Source: CAZMZW01 sp964571135 (GTDB lineage: Bacteria > Chloroflexota > Anaerolineae > Anaerolineales > Anaerolineaceae). Taken from it: a stretch of 64,000 bases of DNA. Each line of letters starts with the position of its first letter. Positions within the stretch are counted from its first letter, which is position 1. Position numbers and translations under genes: made by a program. Location: NCBI GenBank assembly GCA_964571135.1, contig CAZMZW010000002.1, forward strand, positions 1 to 64,000. The letters are read 5' to 3'. The notes below the pieces were generated by a model. It made no database searches. It worked only from the letters and a program-made list of their open reading frames with translations, and was not told where the DNA came from. This document shows positions 1-7,843 of the stretch, one piece after another.

Positions 1-1001
1 TGGAATACCAGACCGACAAACGCCACTATGCCCATGTGGACATGCCCGGTCACCGCGACTACATCAAGAACATGATCACCGGTGCCGCCCAGGTGGATGG
101 CGCCATCCTGGTGGTGGCTGCACCCGAAGGCCCCATGCCCCAGACCAAAGAGCACGTCCTGCTGGCTTACCAGGTGGAAGTGCCCAGCATTGTGGTCTTC
201 CTCAACAAAGTGGACGTCATGAACGACCCGGAACTGCTCGAACTGGTGGAGATGGAGCTGCGTGACATGCTCACCGCCTACAAGTTCCCCGGCGACAAGA
301 CTCCCATCATCCGCGGCAGTGCCCTCAAAGCCCTGGAATCCACTTCCACGGATGTCAATGCCCCCGAGTATGCCTGCATCAAGGAACTCCTGGACACCAT
401 TGACAACTACTTCCCCGATCCTGTACGTGAAGTGGACAAACCCTTCATGATGCCGGTGGAAGACGTTTTCTCCATCAAAGGCCGCGGCACTGTAGTGACC
501 GGCCGTATCGACCGTGGTCATATCAATGTGGGCGATAATGTGGAGATCGTGGGTTTGCGCGAGAAATCCATGCCCACCGTCGTAACGGGAGTGGAAATGT
601 TCCACAAGACCCTCGATGAGGGTATGGCAGGTGACAATGCCGGTCTGCTGCTGCGCGGTGTCGAACGCACCGATGTGGAACGCGGCATGGTGATCGCTGC
701 TCCCAAGAGCATCACCCCGCATACCAAGTTCAATGCCGAAGTGTACGTGCTCAAGGCAGATGAAGGCGGACGCCATAAACCCTTCTTCAACGGCTATCGG
801 CCGCAGTTCTACATCCGCACCATGGATGTGACTGGTTCGATCAAGCTGCCCGAGAAGGTCGAAATGGTGATGCCGGGCGATAATATCAATATGGAAGTGG
901 AATTGATCATCCCGGTGGCTCTCGAACAGGGCTCTAAATTCGCCATCCGCGAAGGCGGCCTGACCGTGGGCGCGGGCGTGATTACTAAAATTCTGGAATA
1001 G
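1..1001 (+). CDS. tuf: Elongation factor Tu, 5'-truncated by window edge
   Basis: This is the GTPase that delivers aminoacyl-tRNA to the ribosome. The reading frame is open from base 3 (EYQTDKRHYAHVDMPGH), so the true start lies upstream and the first 60 or so residues are missing. Visible parts are the G3 region DMPGHRDY, the G4 motif NKVD, the SALKALE motif, and then beta-barrel domains 2 and 3 ending in GAGVITKILE. The G3 loop is unusual: most bacteria have DCPGHADY. The catalytic His is kept. The gene is clearly richer in G+C than its neighbours (38 of 60 bases at 121-180, against 23 of 60 at 1201-1260 in rpsJ). It lies 9 bases upstream of rpsJ, the usual str-S10 junction. The identity is certain. 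Confidence 0.98.
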   Translation, partial: EYQTDKRHYAHVDMPGHRDYIKNMITGAAQVDGAILVVAAPEGPMPQTKEHVLLAYQVEVPSIVVFLNKVDVMNDPELLELVEMELRDMLTAYKFPGDKTPIIRGSALKALESTSTDVNAPEYACIKELLDTIDNYFPDPVREVDKPFMMPVEDVFSIKGRGTVVTGRIDRGHINVGDNVEIVGLREKSMPTVVTGVEMFHKTLDEGMAGDNAGLLLRGVERTDVERGMVIAAPKSITPHTKFNAEVYVLKADEGGRHKPFFNGYRPQFYIRTMDVTGSIKLPEKVEMVMPGDNINMEVELIIPVALEQGSKFAIREGGLTVGAGVITKILE

Positions 1002-1010
1002 GATTAAAGC

Positions 1011-1319
1011 ATGGCAAAACAAAAAATTCGCATTCGATTAAAAGCCTACGATCATCGTGTGCTTGACCAATCTGCCAAACGGATTGTGGAAACCGCTGAA
1101 CGCAGCGGCGCGAAAGTGGTTGGTCCAGTCCCGCTGCCAACAAAACTTGAAAAATTCACAGTAAGGCGAGGCGCTTTTATTGATAAGGATTCCCATGAAC
1201 ATTTTGAAATCCGAACGCACAATCGAATGATTGATGTATTGGAACCGGATGCGAAAACAATTGACATGCTCATGCGTTTGAATCTGCCCGCTGGTGTGGA
1301 TATTGAAATTAAGCTTTAG
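1011..1319 (+). CDS. rpsJ: 30S ribosomal protein S10
   Basis: S10 is a small-subunit head protein and also a transcription antitermination partner (NusE). The protein has 102 residues, the usual length, with the hallmark IRIRLKAYDHRVLD near the N-terminus and AGVDIEIKL at the end. The start ATG has AGGA about 8 bases upstream. It follows tuf closely, but unlike the classical S10 operon it is separated from rplC by 233 bases that look like a new promoter and leader. It may therefore be transcribed mainly with tuf. Confidence 0.98.
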   Translation: MAKQKIRIRLKAYDHRVLDQSAKRIVETAERSGAKVVGPVPLPTKLEKFTVRRGAFIDKDSHEHFEIRTHNRMIDVLEPDAKTIDMLMRLNLPAGVDIEIKL

Positions 1320-1339
1320 GGATAGATCCCTTTTCCTAT

Positions 1340-1368
1340 TTGCTTTTTAAACTGGTAAGAAATATTAT
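1340..1368 (+). promoter_or_regulatory. Candidate promoter for the rplC ribosomal operon
   Basis: A TTGCTT box at 1340-1345 and a TATTAT box at 1363-1368 are separated by 17 bases. This is a fair sigma-70 type match, located in the only large gap of the early superoperon. Transcription from here would give a leader of roughly 175 bases before rplC. The call rests on sequence matching only. Confidence 0.4.
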
Positions 1369-1384
1369 TCTGTGGTAAACTAGT

Positions 1385-1545
1385 TAGGTTTTGGGCGGGA
1401 TGCCCATTGCAACGGAGCAAGAGTCATCCGATTGGCGAATGGTCAAAGTGATTAGTTCTGCTGAAGGAAGACTAACTGCACCGTAAGGAGATGATGCAAC
1501 CACTGCCCTGGTTGACAGTCTCGGCAATTTTTTATGAAGGAGAAA
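1385..1545 (+). promoter_or_regulatory. Possible structured leader upstream of rplC
   Basis: The stretch between rpsJ and rplC can form at least two small hairpins: TGGGC/GCCCA at 1392-1396 and 1402-1406, and TTAGTT/GACTAA at 1452-1457 and 1470-1475. The rplC ribosome-binding site (GAAGGAG, about 10 bases from the start) lies at its end. Ribosomal protein operons are often autoregulated through such leaders. I do not recognise a known motif such as the L4 leader, so this is inference. Confidence 0.35.
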
Positions 1546-1552
1546 AATTGAA

Positions 1553-2182
1553 ATGTTCAAAGGGCTAATTGGAAAGAAGCTTGGCATGACCCAGGTCTTC
1601 GATGAGAGTGGATCGGCAATTCCGGTTACACTCATTGAAGCTGGGCCTTGTTTTGTTACCCAGATAAGATCAGTGGCGAATGAGGGTTATTCCGCAGTAC
1701 AACTGGGTTTTGATGAAATCAAAACCAAAAAACTAACGGGTGGTCAATTAGGCCATCTAAAACGAAATAACCTTCCCCCAATGAAATATTTGCGGGAATT
1801 TATCAGCAGCAAACCAGAAGTGAAAGAAGGGGATAAAGTAAATGTTTCTCAATTTGAAGTTGGCAAACGTGTTGATGTTATTGGTACAAGCAAAGGCAAG
1901 GGATTTGCTGGTGCTGTAAAACGTTATCACTTCAAAGGTGGTCCTAAATCACATGGCGCTTCTGATCGCCTTCGTGGTCCAGGTTCGCGCGGATCCACCA
2001 CTACCCCTGGTAGAGTATATAAAGGGGCACGCGGTCCCGGCCATATGGGAAACGATAGAGTTACTTCAATGAATCTTAAAGTTGTAGTTGTGGATGTTGA
2101 GAAAAATCTGCTCGGTGTGAATGGCGCAGTTCCAGGTCCCCGCGGCGGTTTATTGATAATCAAGGAAGCACGTAAACAATAA
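1553..2182 (+). CDS. rplC: 50S ribosomal protein L3
   Basis: L3 is an early-assembly large-subunit protein near the peptidyl transferase centre. The protein has 209 residues, beginning MFKGLIGKKLGMTQVF, which is typical. The L3 signature is present at about residues 100-160, including KGKGFAGAVKRYHFKGG, the DRLRGPGSRGS segment and KGARGPGHMGNDRVT. A strong GAAGGAG ribosome-binding site precedes the ATG. It is the first gene of the block downstream of the candidate promoter and leader. Confidence 0.98.
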   Translation: MFKGLIGKKLGMTQVFDESGSAIPVTLIEAGPCFVTQIRSVANEGYSAVQLGFDEIKTKKLTGGQLGHLKRNNLPPMKYLREFISSKPEVKEGDKVNVSQFEVGKRVDVIGTSKGKGFAGAVKRYHFKGGPKSHGASDRLRGPGSRGSTTTPGRVYKGARGPGHMGNDRVTSMNLKVVVVDVEKNLLGVNGAVPGPRGGLLIIKEARKQ

Positions 2183-2232
2183 TCTTCACTGATGTGCGGG
2201 ACACTAGTTCCGTTCAGATGGAGCGAGGAAAT

Positions 2233-2874
2233 ATGAAAGTTGATGTAATGGACATGCAGGGAAAAAAGGTAAAGGAAGTTGATCTTCCGGCAGCGATCTT
2301 TGAATCGACAATCAGTATTGATTTAATGCACCAGGCATATGTTCGTCAGATATCCAATGCACATCTGGGAACGCATGATACCAAGACCCGTGGCGAGGTA
2401 AGTGGTGGAGGTAAGAAACCCTGGGCACAAAAAGGAACCGGACGAGCGAGGCAAGGTTCCACCCGTGCACCTCAGTGGGTGCATGGTGGAAAGGCGCATA
2501 CGCCCCATCCGCATAGTTATGATCAACGCATGCCCTTGAAAATGCGCCGGGCAGCAATACGTTCTGCATTATCCGTCAGGGCTTCTGAATCAGCCATTGT
2601 AGTTGTTGATGAAATAAAAGTGAAGGATCATAAGAGCGGACCTTTTGCCGAAGCTATGATCAAATTAGTTGGCAACTCATCCGCTTTATTAGTACTTCCA
2701 AATAAAGAAGGCCGCGATTCAATTTTGGTTGCCAGTCGTAACAATCCCATGGTCAAGGTTTTAATGGCAAACTATTTGAATATCAGGGATATTTTATCCT
2801 TCGACCGACTTGTAATGGATTTATCAACCCTGAAAGTAATTGAAAGCCATTTGGCTATTACGGAGAAGAAATAA
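2233..2874 (+). CDS. rplD: 50S ribosomal protein L4
   Basis: L4 lines the exit tunnel and in some bacteria represses its own operon. From ATG 2233 the protein has 213 residues with the L4 loop KPWAQKGTGRARQGSTRAP at about residues 60-80. I chose this start over an in-frame upstream codon at 2194 because GCGAGGA precedes it and MKVDVMDMQGKKV matches the usual N-terminus. The stop overlaps the rplW start (TAATG), so the two are translationally coupled. Confidence 0.97.
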   Translation: MKVDVMDMQGKKVKEVDLPAAIFESTISIDLMHQAYVRQISNAHLGTHDTKTRGEVSGGGKKPWAQKGTGRARQGSTRAPQWVHGGKAHTPHPHSYDQRMPLKMRRAAIRSALSVRASESAIVVVDEIKVKDHKSGPFAEAMIKLVGNSSALLVLPNKEGRDSILVASRNNPMVKVLMANYLNIRDILSFDRLVMDLSTLKVIESHLAITEKK

Positions 2875-3179
2875 TGAATAATCATTATGATATTCTTCGC
2901 CGACCACTGGTTACTGAAAAATCCAATTATCTTGCCACAAAATTACATCAGTATGTGTTTGAAGTGCCCAATGTGGCTACCCGAACAATGGTAAAAGATG
3001 CAGTGGAAAAAGTATTTAGCGTAACTGTCTTAAAGGTCAATATCATCAATTTACCTGGTAAACAGAGCCGCAATGCTCGTAACAGGCAATTGCGAATGCG
3101 CAAATCAGGTTATAAGAAAGCCGTCGTCACATTATCACCAGAAGACCGCATTCCGTTATTCGAGGGAGTTGAACAATGA
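2874..3179 (+). CDS. rplW: 50S ribosomal protein L23
   Basis: L23 surrounds the tunnel exit and docks trigger factor and SRP. The protein has 101 residues with the characteristic N-terminus containing RRPLVTEKSNYLA and the later basic stretch around RNARNRQLRMRKSGYKKAVV. Its start overlaps the rplD stop by one base, and its stop overlaps the rplB start by four bases (ATGA). Translation of the three genes is therefore probably coupled. Confidence 0.97.
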   Translation: MNNHYDILRRPLVTEKSNYLATKLHQYVFEVPNVATRTMVKDAVEKVFSVTVLKVNIINLPGKQSRNARNRQLRMRKSGYKKAVVTLSPEDRIPLFEGVEQ

Positions 3180-4018
3180 GCATTAAGATTTATAAACCGG
3201 TTACTCCCGGACAGCGTAATAAAACTGGTTATAACTTCTCTGAACAACTCACCAAGGGTTATGAGCCAGAGCGATCTCTGCTGGTTGCCAGGCAAAAACA
3301 TGCCGGCCGTAATTCATATGGCCGAATCACTGTTCGGCATCAAGGTGGTGGAAATCGTCAATTTATCCGCATAATCGACTTCAAGCGGAAAAAAATTGGT
3401 ATTCCTGCCAAGGTGAGTTCAATTCAATATGATCCCAATCGGACAGCCCGAATTGCTCTATTAATCTATAAAGATGGCGAAAAAAGCTATATCCTTGCTC
3501 CGCAGGGTTTGATGAAAGATGATCTAATAATGTCAGGTCCCCAGGCTGAAGTTCGACCCGGTAATTGCCTACCCATTTCCAATATCCCTGCTGGTACTAT
3601 GATCCATAATATTGAATTGCAGGAAGGCAAAGGTGCTCAAATGGTGCGATCTGCGGGTTCCGCAGCTCAATTATTGGCAAAAGAAGGTGAGTATGCCCAA
3701 ATACGTCTTCCTTCTGGTGAAGTGCGTTTGGTAAGCCAAAAATGCTATGCCACGATTGGGCAGGTTGGGAACCTTGAACATAGCCAGATTAAATTAGGTA
3801 AAGCTGGTCGTAAACGTCATCTGGGGATCCGCCCATCTGTGCGCGGAACTGCGATGTCTCCCCGGGACCACCCACATGGCGGTGGAGAAGGACGCTCTCC
3901 CGTTGGAATGCCAGGTCCAAAATCCCCATGGGGTAAACCTACCAGGGGATATAAGACCCGACGTAATAAAAGAAGCGACAAATTTATTGTCAAGCGCCGC
4001 AATTCGGCTGTACGCTAA
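3176..4018 (+). CDS. rplB: 50S ribosomal protein L2
   Basis: L2 supports subunit association and the peptidyl transferase region. The protein has 280 residues, the usual length. The N-terminal half carries GRNSYGRITVRHQGGG. The C-terminal half has SVRGTAMSPRDHPHGGGEGR, including the conserved histidine next to the catalytic RNA, then SPVGMPGPKSPWGKPTRGYK. It starts four bases inside rplW. Confidence 0.98.
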   Translation: MSIKIYKPVTPGQRNKTGYNFSEQLTKGYEPERSLLVARQKHAGRNSYGRITVRHQGGGNRQFIRIIDFKRKKIGIPAKVSSIQYDPNRTARIALLIYKDGEKSYILAPQGLMKDDLIMSGPQAEVRPGNCLPISNIPAGTMIHNIELQEGKGAQMVRSAGSAAQLLAKEGEYAQIRLPSGEVRLVSQKCYATIGQVGNLEHSQIKLGKAGRKRHLGIRPSVRGTAMSPRDHPHGGGEGRSPVGMPGPKSPWGKPTRGYKTRRNKRSDKFIVKRRNSAVR

Positions 4019-4052
4019 TTGCGATCAGGTAATGTGGAATAGGAGTTAGAAA

Positions 4053-4343
4053 ATGTCACGTTCACTAAAAAAAGGTCCGTATGTCGACGCAAAACTCTTT
4101 AACCGGGTGGAAGCAATGAATGCGAAGAATGAAAAAAAAGTTCTTCGTACATGGAGTCGCGATTGCACCATCTTTCCACAGATGGTAGGTCACACAATCG
4201 CTGTTCATGACGGACGTCGGCATGTGCCAGTCTATATCACTGAAAATATGGTGGGGCATAAGTTGGGTGAGTTTGCTCCCACACGTCATTTCCGTGGACA
4301 TTCAATTGCTGAAAAAGCTACATCCACAGTGAAGGTTGAGTAA
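4053..4343 (+). CDS. rpsS: 30S ribosomal protein S19
   Basis: S19 binds 16S rRNA in the subunit head with S13. The protein has 96 residues and starts MSRSLKKGPYVDAKLF, the textbook N-terminus. It also shows the conserved IAVHDGRRHVPVYITENMVGHKLGEFAPTR region, here residues about 47-78. AGGAG lies about 8 bases before the ATG, and rplV follows after two bases. Confidence 0.98.
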   Translation: MSRSLKKGPYVDAKLFNRVEAMNAKNEKKVLRTWSRDCTIFPQMVGHTIAVHDGRRHVPVYITENMVGHKLGEFAPTRHFRGHSIAEKATSTVKVE

Positions 4344-4345
4344 AA

Positions 4346-4714
4346 ATGGCTATTGAAGATATTCGCGCAGAATTGCGACATTGTACAATGTCTGCCCAAA
4401 AGGTACGGCTGGTAGTTGATACCGTACGTGGAAAAAATGTTGATAAGGCAGTCAGCAGTCTTAAATTCCTCAATAAGGCAGCAGCAATTCCAGTAAGCAA
4501 TCTAATTGTTTCTGCAATTGCCAACGCTGAGCAGAATTTTGGACTTAATAGAGAAAACCTCTATGTTCATGCGATCTCTGCTGATGAAGCTCAAACACGA
4601 AAATGGAGAAGATTTGGAGCGCGGGGTCGTTTTAAACCGATTCTTCGTCGAACTTCTCATATTAAAGTCATCCTGCGGGAACGGGCAGGAAAATCAAAAG
4701 GTAAAGGATCCTAA
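4346..4714 (+). CDS. rplV: 50S ribosomal protein L22
   Basis: L22 reaches into the exit tunnel with a long beta hairpin. The protein has 122 residues with the family core SAQKVRLVVDTVRGKNV near the start. The hairpin region AQTRKWRRFGARGRFKPILRR contains the RxRxRG-type basic tip. The extreme C-terminus (AGKSKGKGS) is basic and flexible. The gene is closely spaced between rpsS and rpsC. Confidence 0.97.
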   Translation: MAIEDIRAELRHCTMSAQKVRLVVDTVRGKNVDKAVSSLKFLNKAAAIPVSNLIVSAIANAEQNFGLNRENLYVHAISADEAQTRKWRRFGARGRFKPILRRTSHIKVILRERAGKSKGKGS

Positions 4715-4728
4715 AACCAGGAGAGAGT

Positions 4729-5406
4729 ATGGGACGTAAAGTACACCCGATAGGATTTCGCCTTGGAGTAAACCAGACTTGGGAAGGACGCTGGTTTGCT
4801 GAAGGTAAGGAATATGTAGCTCAGTTTCACCAGGATATGCAGATCCGTGATCTTATTCGAGATACTGCTGACCGGGCTGGAATCTCAAAAATTGAGATAG
4901 AACGGTTTCCTGGGCGAATACGTATTATAGTCAATACCGCCAGACCAGGTGTATTGATCGGTAAAAAAGGTGGAGCGGTTAAAGAAATACGTACCAAGGT
5001 TGAAGAGCTGACCAAACAAAAAATTGATCTGGAGATCAAAGAAATTAAAAATCCAGATTGTGATGCCTTTTTGGTTGCGGAAAATATTGCGCAGCAGATT
5101 GAAAAGCGTATCAATTATCGCCGTGCAATGAAACGTGCCTTACAACAGGCTACTCGCCAGGGTGCGAAAGGTATCAAAGTGGAGGTTGCCGGTCGTTTGA
5201 ATGGTGCAGAAATGTGCCGCACGATCTGGCTGCGTGAAGGACGCGTTCCTTTGCAGACTCTGCGCGCTAACTTTGATTTTGCCCGCGCAAATGCTCTCAC
5301 GACCTATGGTTTGATAGGTGTAAAAGTTTGGGTATATAAGGGCGAAATTCTGCCAGGTACCGAAGAAGTAATCGAATCTACAGAAGGTGTATACGTCAGC
5401 AAGTAG
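4729..5406 (+). CDS. rpsC: 30S ribosomal protein S3
   Basis: S3 forms part of the mRNA entry site and its helicase activity. The protein has 225 residues, starting MGRKVHPIGFRLGV. The type II KH domain shows RPGVLIGKKGGAVKEI, and the C-terminal S3 domain contains GRLNGAEMCRTIWLREGRVPLQTLRA. GGAGAG precedes the ATG. Gene order and length are normal. Confidence 0.98.
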   Translation: MGRKVHPIGFRLGVNQTWEGRWFAEGKEYVAQFHQDMQIRDLIRDTADRAGISKIEIERFPGRIRIIVNTARPGVLIGKKGGAVKEIRTKVEELTKQKIDLEIKEIKNPDCDAFLVAENIAQQIEKRINYRRAMKRALQQATRQGAKGIKVEVAGRLNGAEMCRTIWLREGRVPLQTLRANFDFARANALTTYGLIGVKVWVYKGEILPGTEEVIESTEGVYVSK

Positions 5407-5447
5407 GGCATCTAAAACCCGATCTGTAATGATGTGAGGAAGTAATT

Positions 5448-5876
5448 ATGTTAATGCCAAAACGTGTCAAATATCGAAAACAAATGCGTGGTCGTATGCG
5501 CGGAAAAGCATTGAGAGGTGCTGAGGTAAGTTATGGTACCTTTGGTTTGCAAGCGCTTGAACCCGGATGGGTTTCAGCCCGTCAGATCGAAGCGACTCGC
5601 CGTACTTTGGTTCACCAGATGAAGCGTCATGGAAAAGTTTGGATTCGAATATTTCCAGATAAACCTATTACTCATCGAGCGGCAGAATCTCGTATGGGTA
5701 AGGGCAAAGGTGCCGTGGAATTCTGGGCAGCTGTTGTTCGCCCGGGCAGAGTTATGTTCGAGGTTGGTGGTCTGGAAGATAGTGCTGCTGTCGAGGTTTT
5801 ACGACAGGCGAGCTATAAACTTTCAATAAAGACTAAGGTAGTCGGCCGCCTTGACCAATCAGGAGAGAAAGTATGA
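5448..5876 (+). CDS. rplP: 50S ribosomal protein L16
   Basis: L16 helps position tRNA at the A site. The protein has 142 residues. The first codons read MLMPKRVKYRKQ, the standard N-terminus, so the first ATG is preferred over the one six bases later; AGGAAG lies 5-6 bases upstream. Conserved features are the PxKxxxRMGKGKGAVEFW region and VRPGRVMFEVGG. The stop overlaps the rpmC start. Confidence 0.97.
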   Translation: MLMPKRVKYRKQMRGRMRGKALRGAEVSYGTFGLQALEPGWVSARQIEATRRTLVHQMKRHGKVWIRIFPDKPITHRAAESRMGKGKGAVEFWAAVVRPGRVMFEVGGLEDSAAVEVLRQASYKLSIKTKVVGRLDQSGEKV

Positions 5877-6085
5877 AGATTGCAGAAATTCGTTTACTCT
5901 CAATAGAAGAATTGAGAGCAAAGTTGCAGGATGCACATCAAGAATTAATGAATCTGCGGTTTCAAGTTGTCATGGGACAACAGGCAGATACTAGTCGTTT
6001 GAAAGTTGCACGCCGCACAATTGCTCAATTGGAAACCATTCTGCATGAACGTGCAACGGCAGAAACAGTGGAAGGTGAAAAATGA
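5873..6085 (+). CDS. rpmC: 50S ribosomal protein L29
   Basis: L29 is a small two-helix protein beside L23 at the tunnel exit. The protein has 70 residues with the family pattern ELRAKLQDAHQELMNLRFQ, followed by a second helix with RRTIAQLETILHER. It begins four bases inside rplP and overlaps rpsQ by four bases at its end. Confidence 0.96.
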   Translation: MKIAEIRLLSIEELRAKLQDAHQELMNLRFQVVMGQQADTSRLKVARRTIAQLETILHERATAETVEGEK

Positions 6086-6378
6086 ACGAGCGAAGAAGAT
6101 TAAACGGGGTTGTGAAAAGTGACAAGATGACCAAGACAGTAGTTGTCACCATCTCAAGAACTTTTCGCCATCCGCTTTATCAAAAGGTTGTTCATTCAAC
6201 CAAAACAGTAAAAGCACACGATGAACTTGAATGTAAGACTGGTGATCACGTTCAAATTGTTGAAAGCCGGCCTCTTTCAAGAGAAAAACGATGGGTCGTT
6301 GAAAAGATCATTAAACGTGCGATTTCTCCGGCGGTTACTCCTGAAGAAGAGAAGGTATTGAGCGATGATTCAGCATGA
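6082..6378 (+). CDS. rpsQ: 30S ribosomal protein S17
   Basis: S17 is an OB-fold protein binding the 5' domain of 16S rRNA. The protein has 98 residues with RRRLNGVVKSDKMTKTVVV at the start and GDHVQIVESRPLSREKRW in the second half. The last 12 or so residues (TPEEEKVLSDDSA) form an acidic tail beyond the usual bacterial core. They overlap the rplN start by 14 bases, a larger overlap than elsewhere in the operon. Confidence 0.97.
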   Translation: MNERRRLNGVVKSDKMTKTVVVTISRTFRHPLYQKVVHSTKTVKAHDELECKTGDHVQIVESRPLSREKRWVVEKIIKRAISPAVTPEEEKVLSDDSA

Positions 6379-6736
6379 GACTAGAGTAAAAGTAGCGGAT
6401 AACACAGGTGCGCGTGAGCTACTCGTCATCCATGTGATGGGTGGATCTACCCGGAAATTTGGTCGCATTGGTGATATTGTGGTCGCAACCGTAAAATCAG
6501 CCACCCCTCAAAGTACGGTTAAGAAAAGCGAAGTGGTAAAAGCTGTCATCGTTCGCTGCACAAAAGAATGGCGAAGAAAAGATGGTTCCACCATTCGTTT
6601 TGATGATAATGCAGTTGTAATCCTGGATACTGATGGACAAAACCCCAAGGGAACCCGTATCTTTGGCCCTGTAGCTCGAGAACTGCGTGAAAAGGGTTTT
6701 ACAAAAATCGTATCACTGGCACCTGAAGTTTTATAG
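6365..6736 (+). CDS. rplN: 50S ribosomal protein L14
   Basis: L14 is one of the most conserved ribosomal proteins and forms part of an inter-subunit bridge. The protein has 123 residues, starting MIQHETRVKVADNTGARELL. The central signature contains FDDNAVVILDTDGQNPKGTRIFGPVARELRE. The ATG lies 14 bases inside the rpsQ tail. MIQ is the canonical start of the family, so this start is secure. Confidence 0.98.
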   Translation: MIQHETRVKVADNTGARELLVIHVMGGSTRKFGRIGDIVVATVKSATPQSTVKKSEVVKAVIVRCTKEWRRKDGSTIRFDDNAVVILDTDGQNPKGTRIFGPVARELREKGFTKIVSLAPEVL

Positions 6737-6749
6737 GCAGGAGATAAGA

Positions 6750-7082
6750 ATGAAAGTTCGAATAAAAAAACGTGATACAGTAAAAATTATTAGCGGTCGG
6801 AGTGCTGATATAGGTAAGACCGGTGAAGTAATCCGAGTCATACCGGATGAAAGCAAAGTTGTCGTGCAGGGTATTAATCTGCGCACCAAGCATCAACGTC
6901 AGGTACAAAGCGAAGGAAAGACCATTAATCCTGGTATTGTCAAGCTTGAAGGACCTTTGCATATTTCAAACGTGATGCTGGTTTGCCCAAAATGCAAACA
7001 ACCAACACGTGTGAGCGTTTCTCATGATGGTGAGAAGGTAATGCGTGTGTGTAAAAAATGTAGTGCCTTCATCGATGGATAA
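6750..7082 (+). CDS. rplX: 50S ribosomal protein L24
   Basis: L24 initiates large-subunit assembly. From ATG 6750 the protein has 110 residues, beginning MKVRIKKRDTVKIISGRSAD with the KOW motif. I rejected an in-frame upstream ATG inside rplN because GGAGATAAGA directly precedes 6750. The C-terminal part has a complete zinc ribbon, CPKCKQPTR then CKKC, which is present in many but not all bacteria. Confidence 0.97.
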   Translation: MKVRIKKRDTVKIISGRSADIGKTGEVIRVIPDESKVVVQGINLRTKHQRQVQSEGKTINPGIVKLEGPLHISNVMLVCPKCKQPTRVSVSHDGEKVMRVCKKCSAFIDG

Positions 7083-7096
7083 AGTGGAGAAATTGA

Positions 7097-7639
7097 ATGA
7101 ATAGTTTGAGAGTTAAATTTCAAAACGAAGTTGCACCTGCCCTGATCAAAGCATTTGGATTTAAAAATGAAATGCAGGTACCCAGACTTCAAAAAGTCGT
7201 AGTAAATATCGGAATGGGTGAAGCGTTGGATAATCCAAAGGCGCTTGATGCTGCCGTGAATGATGTTACTGCAGTAACAGGCCAAAAACCTGTACAGACC
7301 AAAGCAACAAAAAGTGTTGCCAACTTTAAATTGCGTGAAGGCAGAATCATTGGTGTCAAGGTTACCCTTCGTGGAGAAAAAATGTGGGCTTTTGTTGATC
7401 GGCTTCTCAATATTGCCCTTCCTCGTGTACGTGATTTCCGGGGTGTTTCACCGGAATCTTTTGATGGACGTGGAAACTATACTCTGGGATTGCGCGAACA
7501 GCTGATTTTCCCCGAAATTGAGTATGACAAGATCGATAAAGTTCGTGGGATGGAAATCACTTTAGTAACAACCGCACGTAATGACGACCAGGCAGCCGCA
7601 ATGTTAAAACTGCTTGGGATGCCCTTTAGGAAGGTTTAA
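7097..7639 (+). CDS. rplE: 50S ribosomal protein L5
   Basis: L5 binds 5S rRNA and contacts P-site tRNA. The protein has 180 residues. Conserved parts are QVPRLQKVVVNIGMGEA, the GQKPVQTKATKSVANFKLREG loop at about residues 60-80, and FRGVSPESFDGRGNYTLGLREQ. The spacing of 14 bases after rplX includes a GGAG ribosome-binding site. The gene is normal for the spc operon. Confidence 0.98.
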   Translation: MNSLRVKFQNEVAPALIKAFGFKNEMQVPRLQKVVVNIGMGEALDNPKALDAAVNDVTAVTGQKPVQTKATKSVANFKLREGRIIGVKVTLRGEKMWAFVDRLLNIALPRVRDFRGVSPESFDGRGNYTLGLREQLIFPEIEYDKIDKVRGMEITLVTTARNDDQAAAMLKLLGMPFRKV

Positions 7640-7641
7640 TT

Positions 7642-7824
7642 ATGGCCAAGAAATGTATGCAGTATAGAGAATTGAGGCGAAAAACTAAGTTTCAGGTGCG
7701 TAACCGCTGTAAGCTTTGCGGTCGACCTCGCGGTTATATTCGCCGCTTTGGTCTCTGTCGTATTTGTTTTCGTGATCTCGCTTTAAAAGGCGCGATCCCG
7801 GGTGTTACGAAATCATCTTGGTAG
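7642..7824 (+). CDS. rpsN: 30S ribosomal protein S14, zinc-binding type Z
   Basis: This is the short S14 form that assembles late into the head of the small subunit. The protein has 60 residues with two zinc-ligand pairs, CKLCGRPRG and CRICFRDLA. The type is therefore the zinc-dependent one (often called rpsZ), not the 100-residue C-minus form. It follows rplE after two bases. Confidence 0.97.
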   Translation: MAKKCMQYRELRRKTKFQVRNRCKLCGRPRGYIRRFGLCRICFRDLALKGAIPGVTKSSW

Positions 7825-7843
7825 CTAACCGGAGGATATGAGA

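Noticed and set aside
1491..1568. 25-codon reading frame (ATGATG after AAGGAG) overlapping the rplC start
   Set aside because: AAGGAG abuts the first ATG with no spacing and the frame runs into rplC out of frame. It is more likely part of the leader than a gene.
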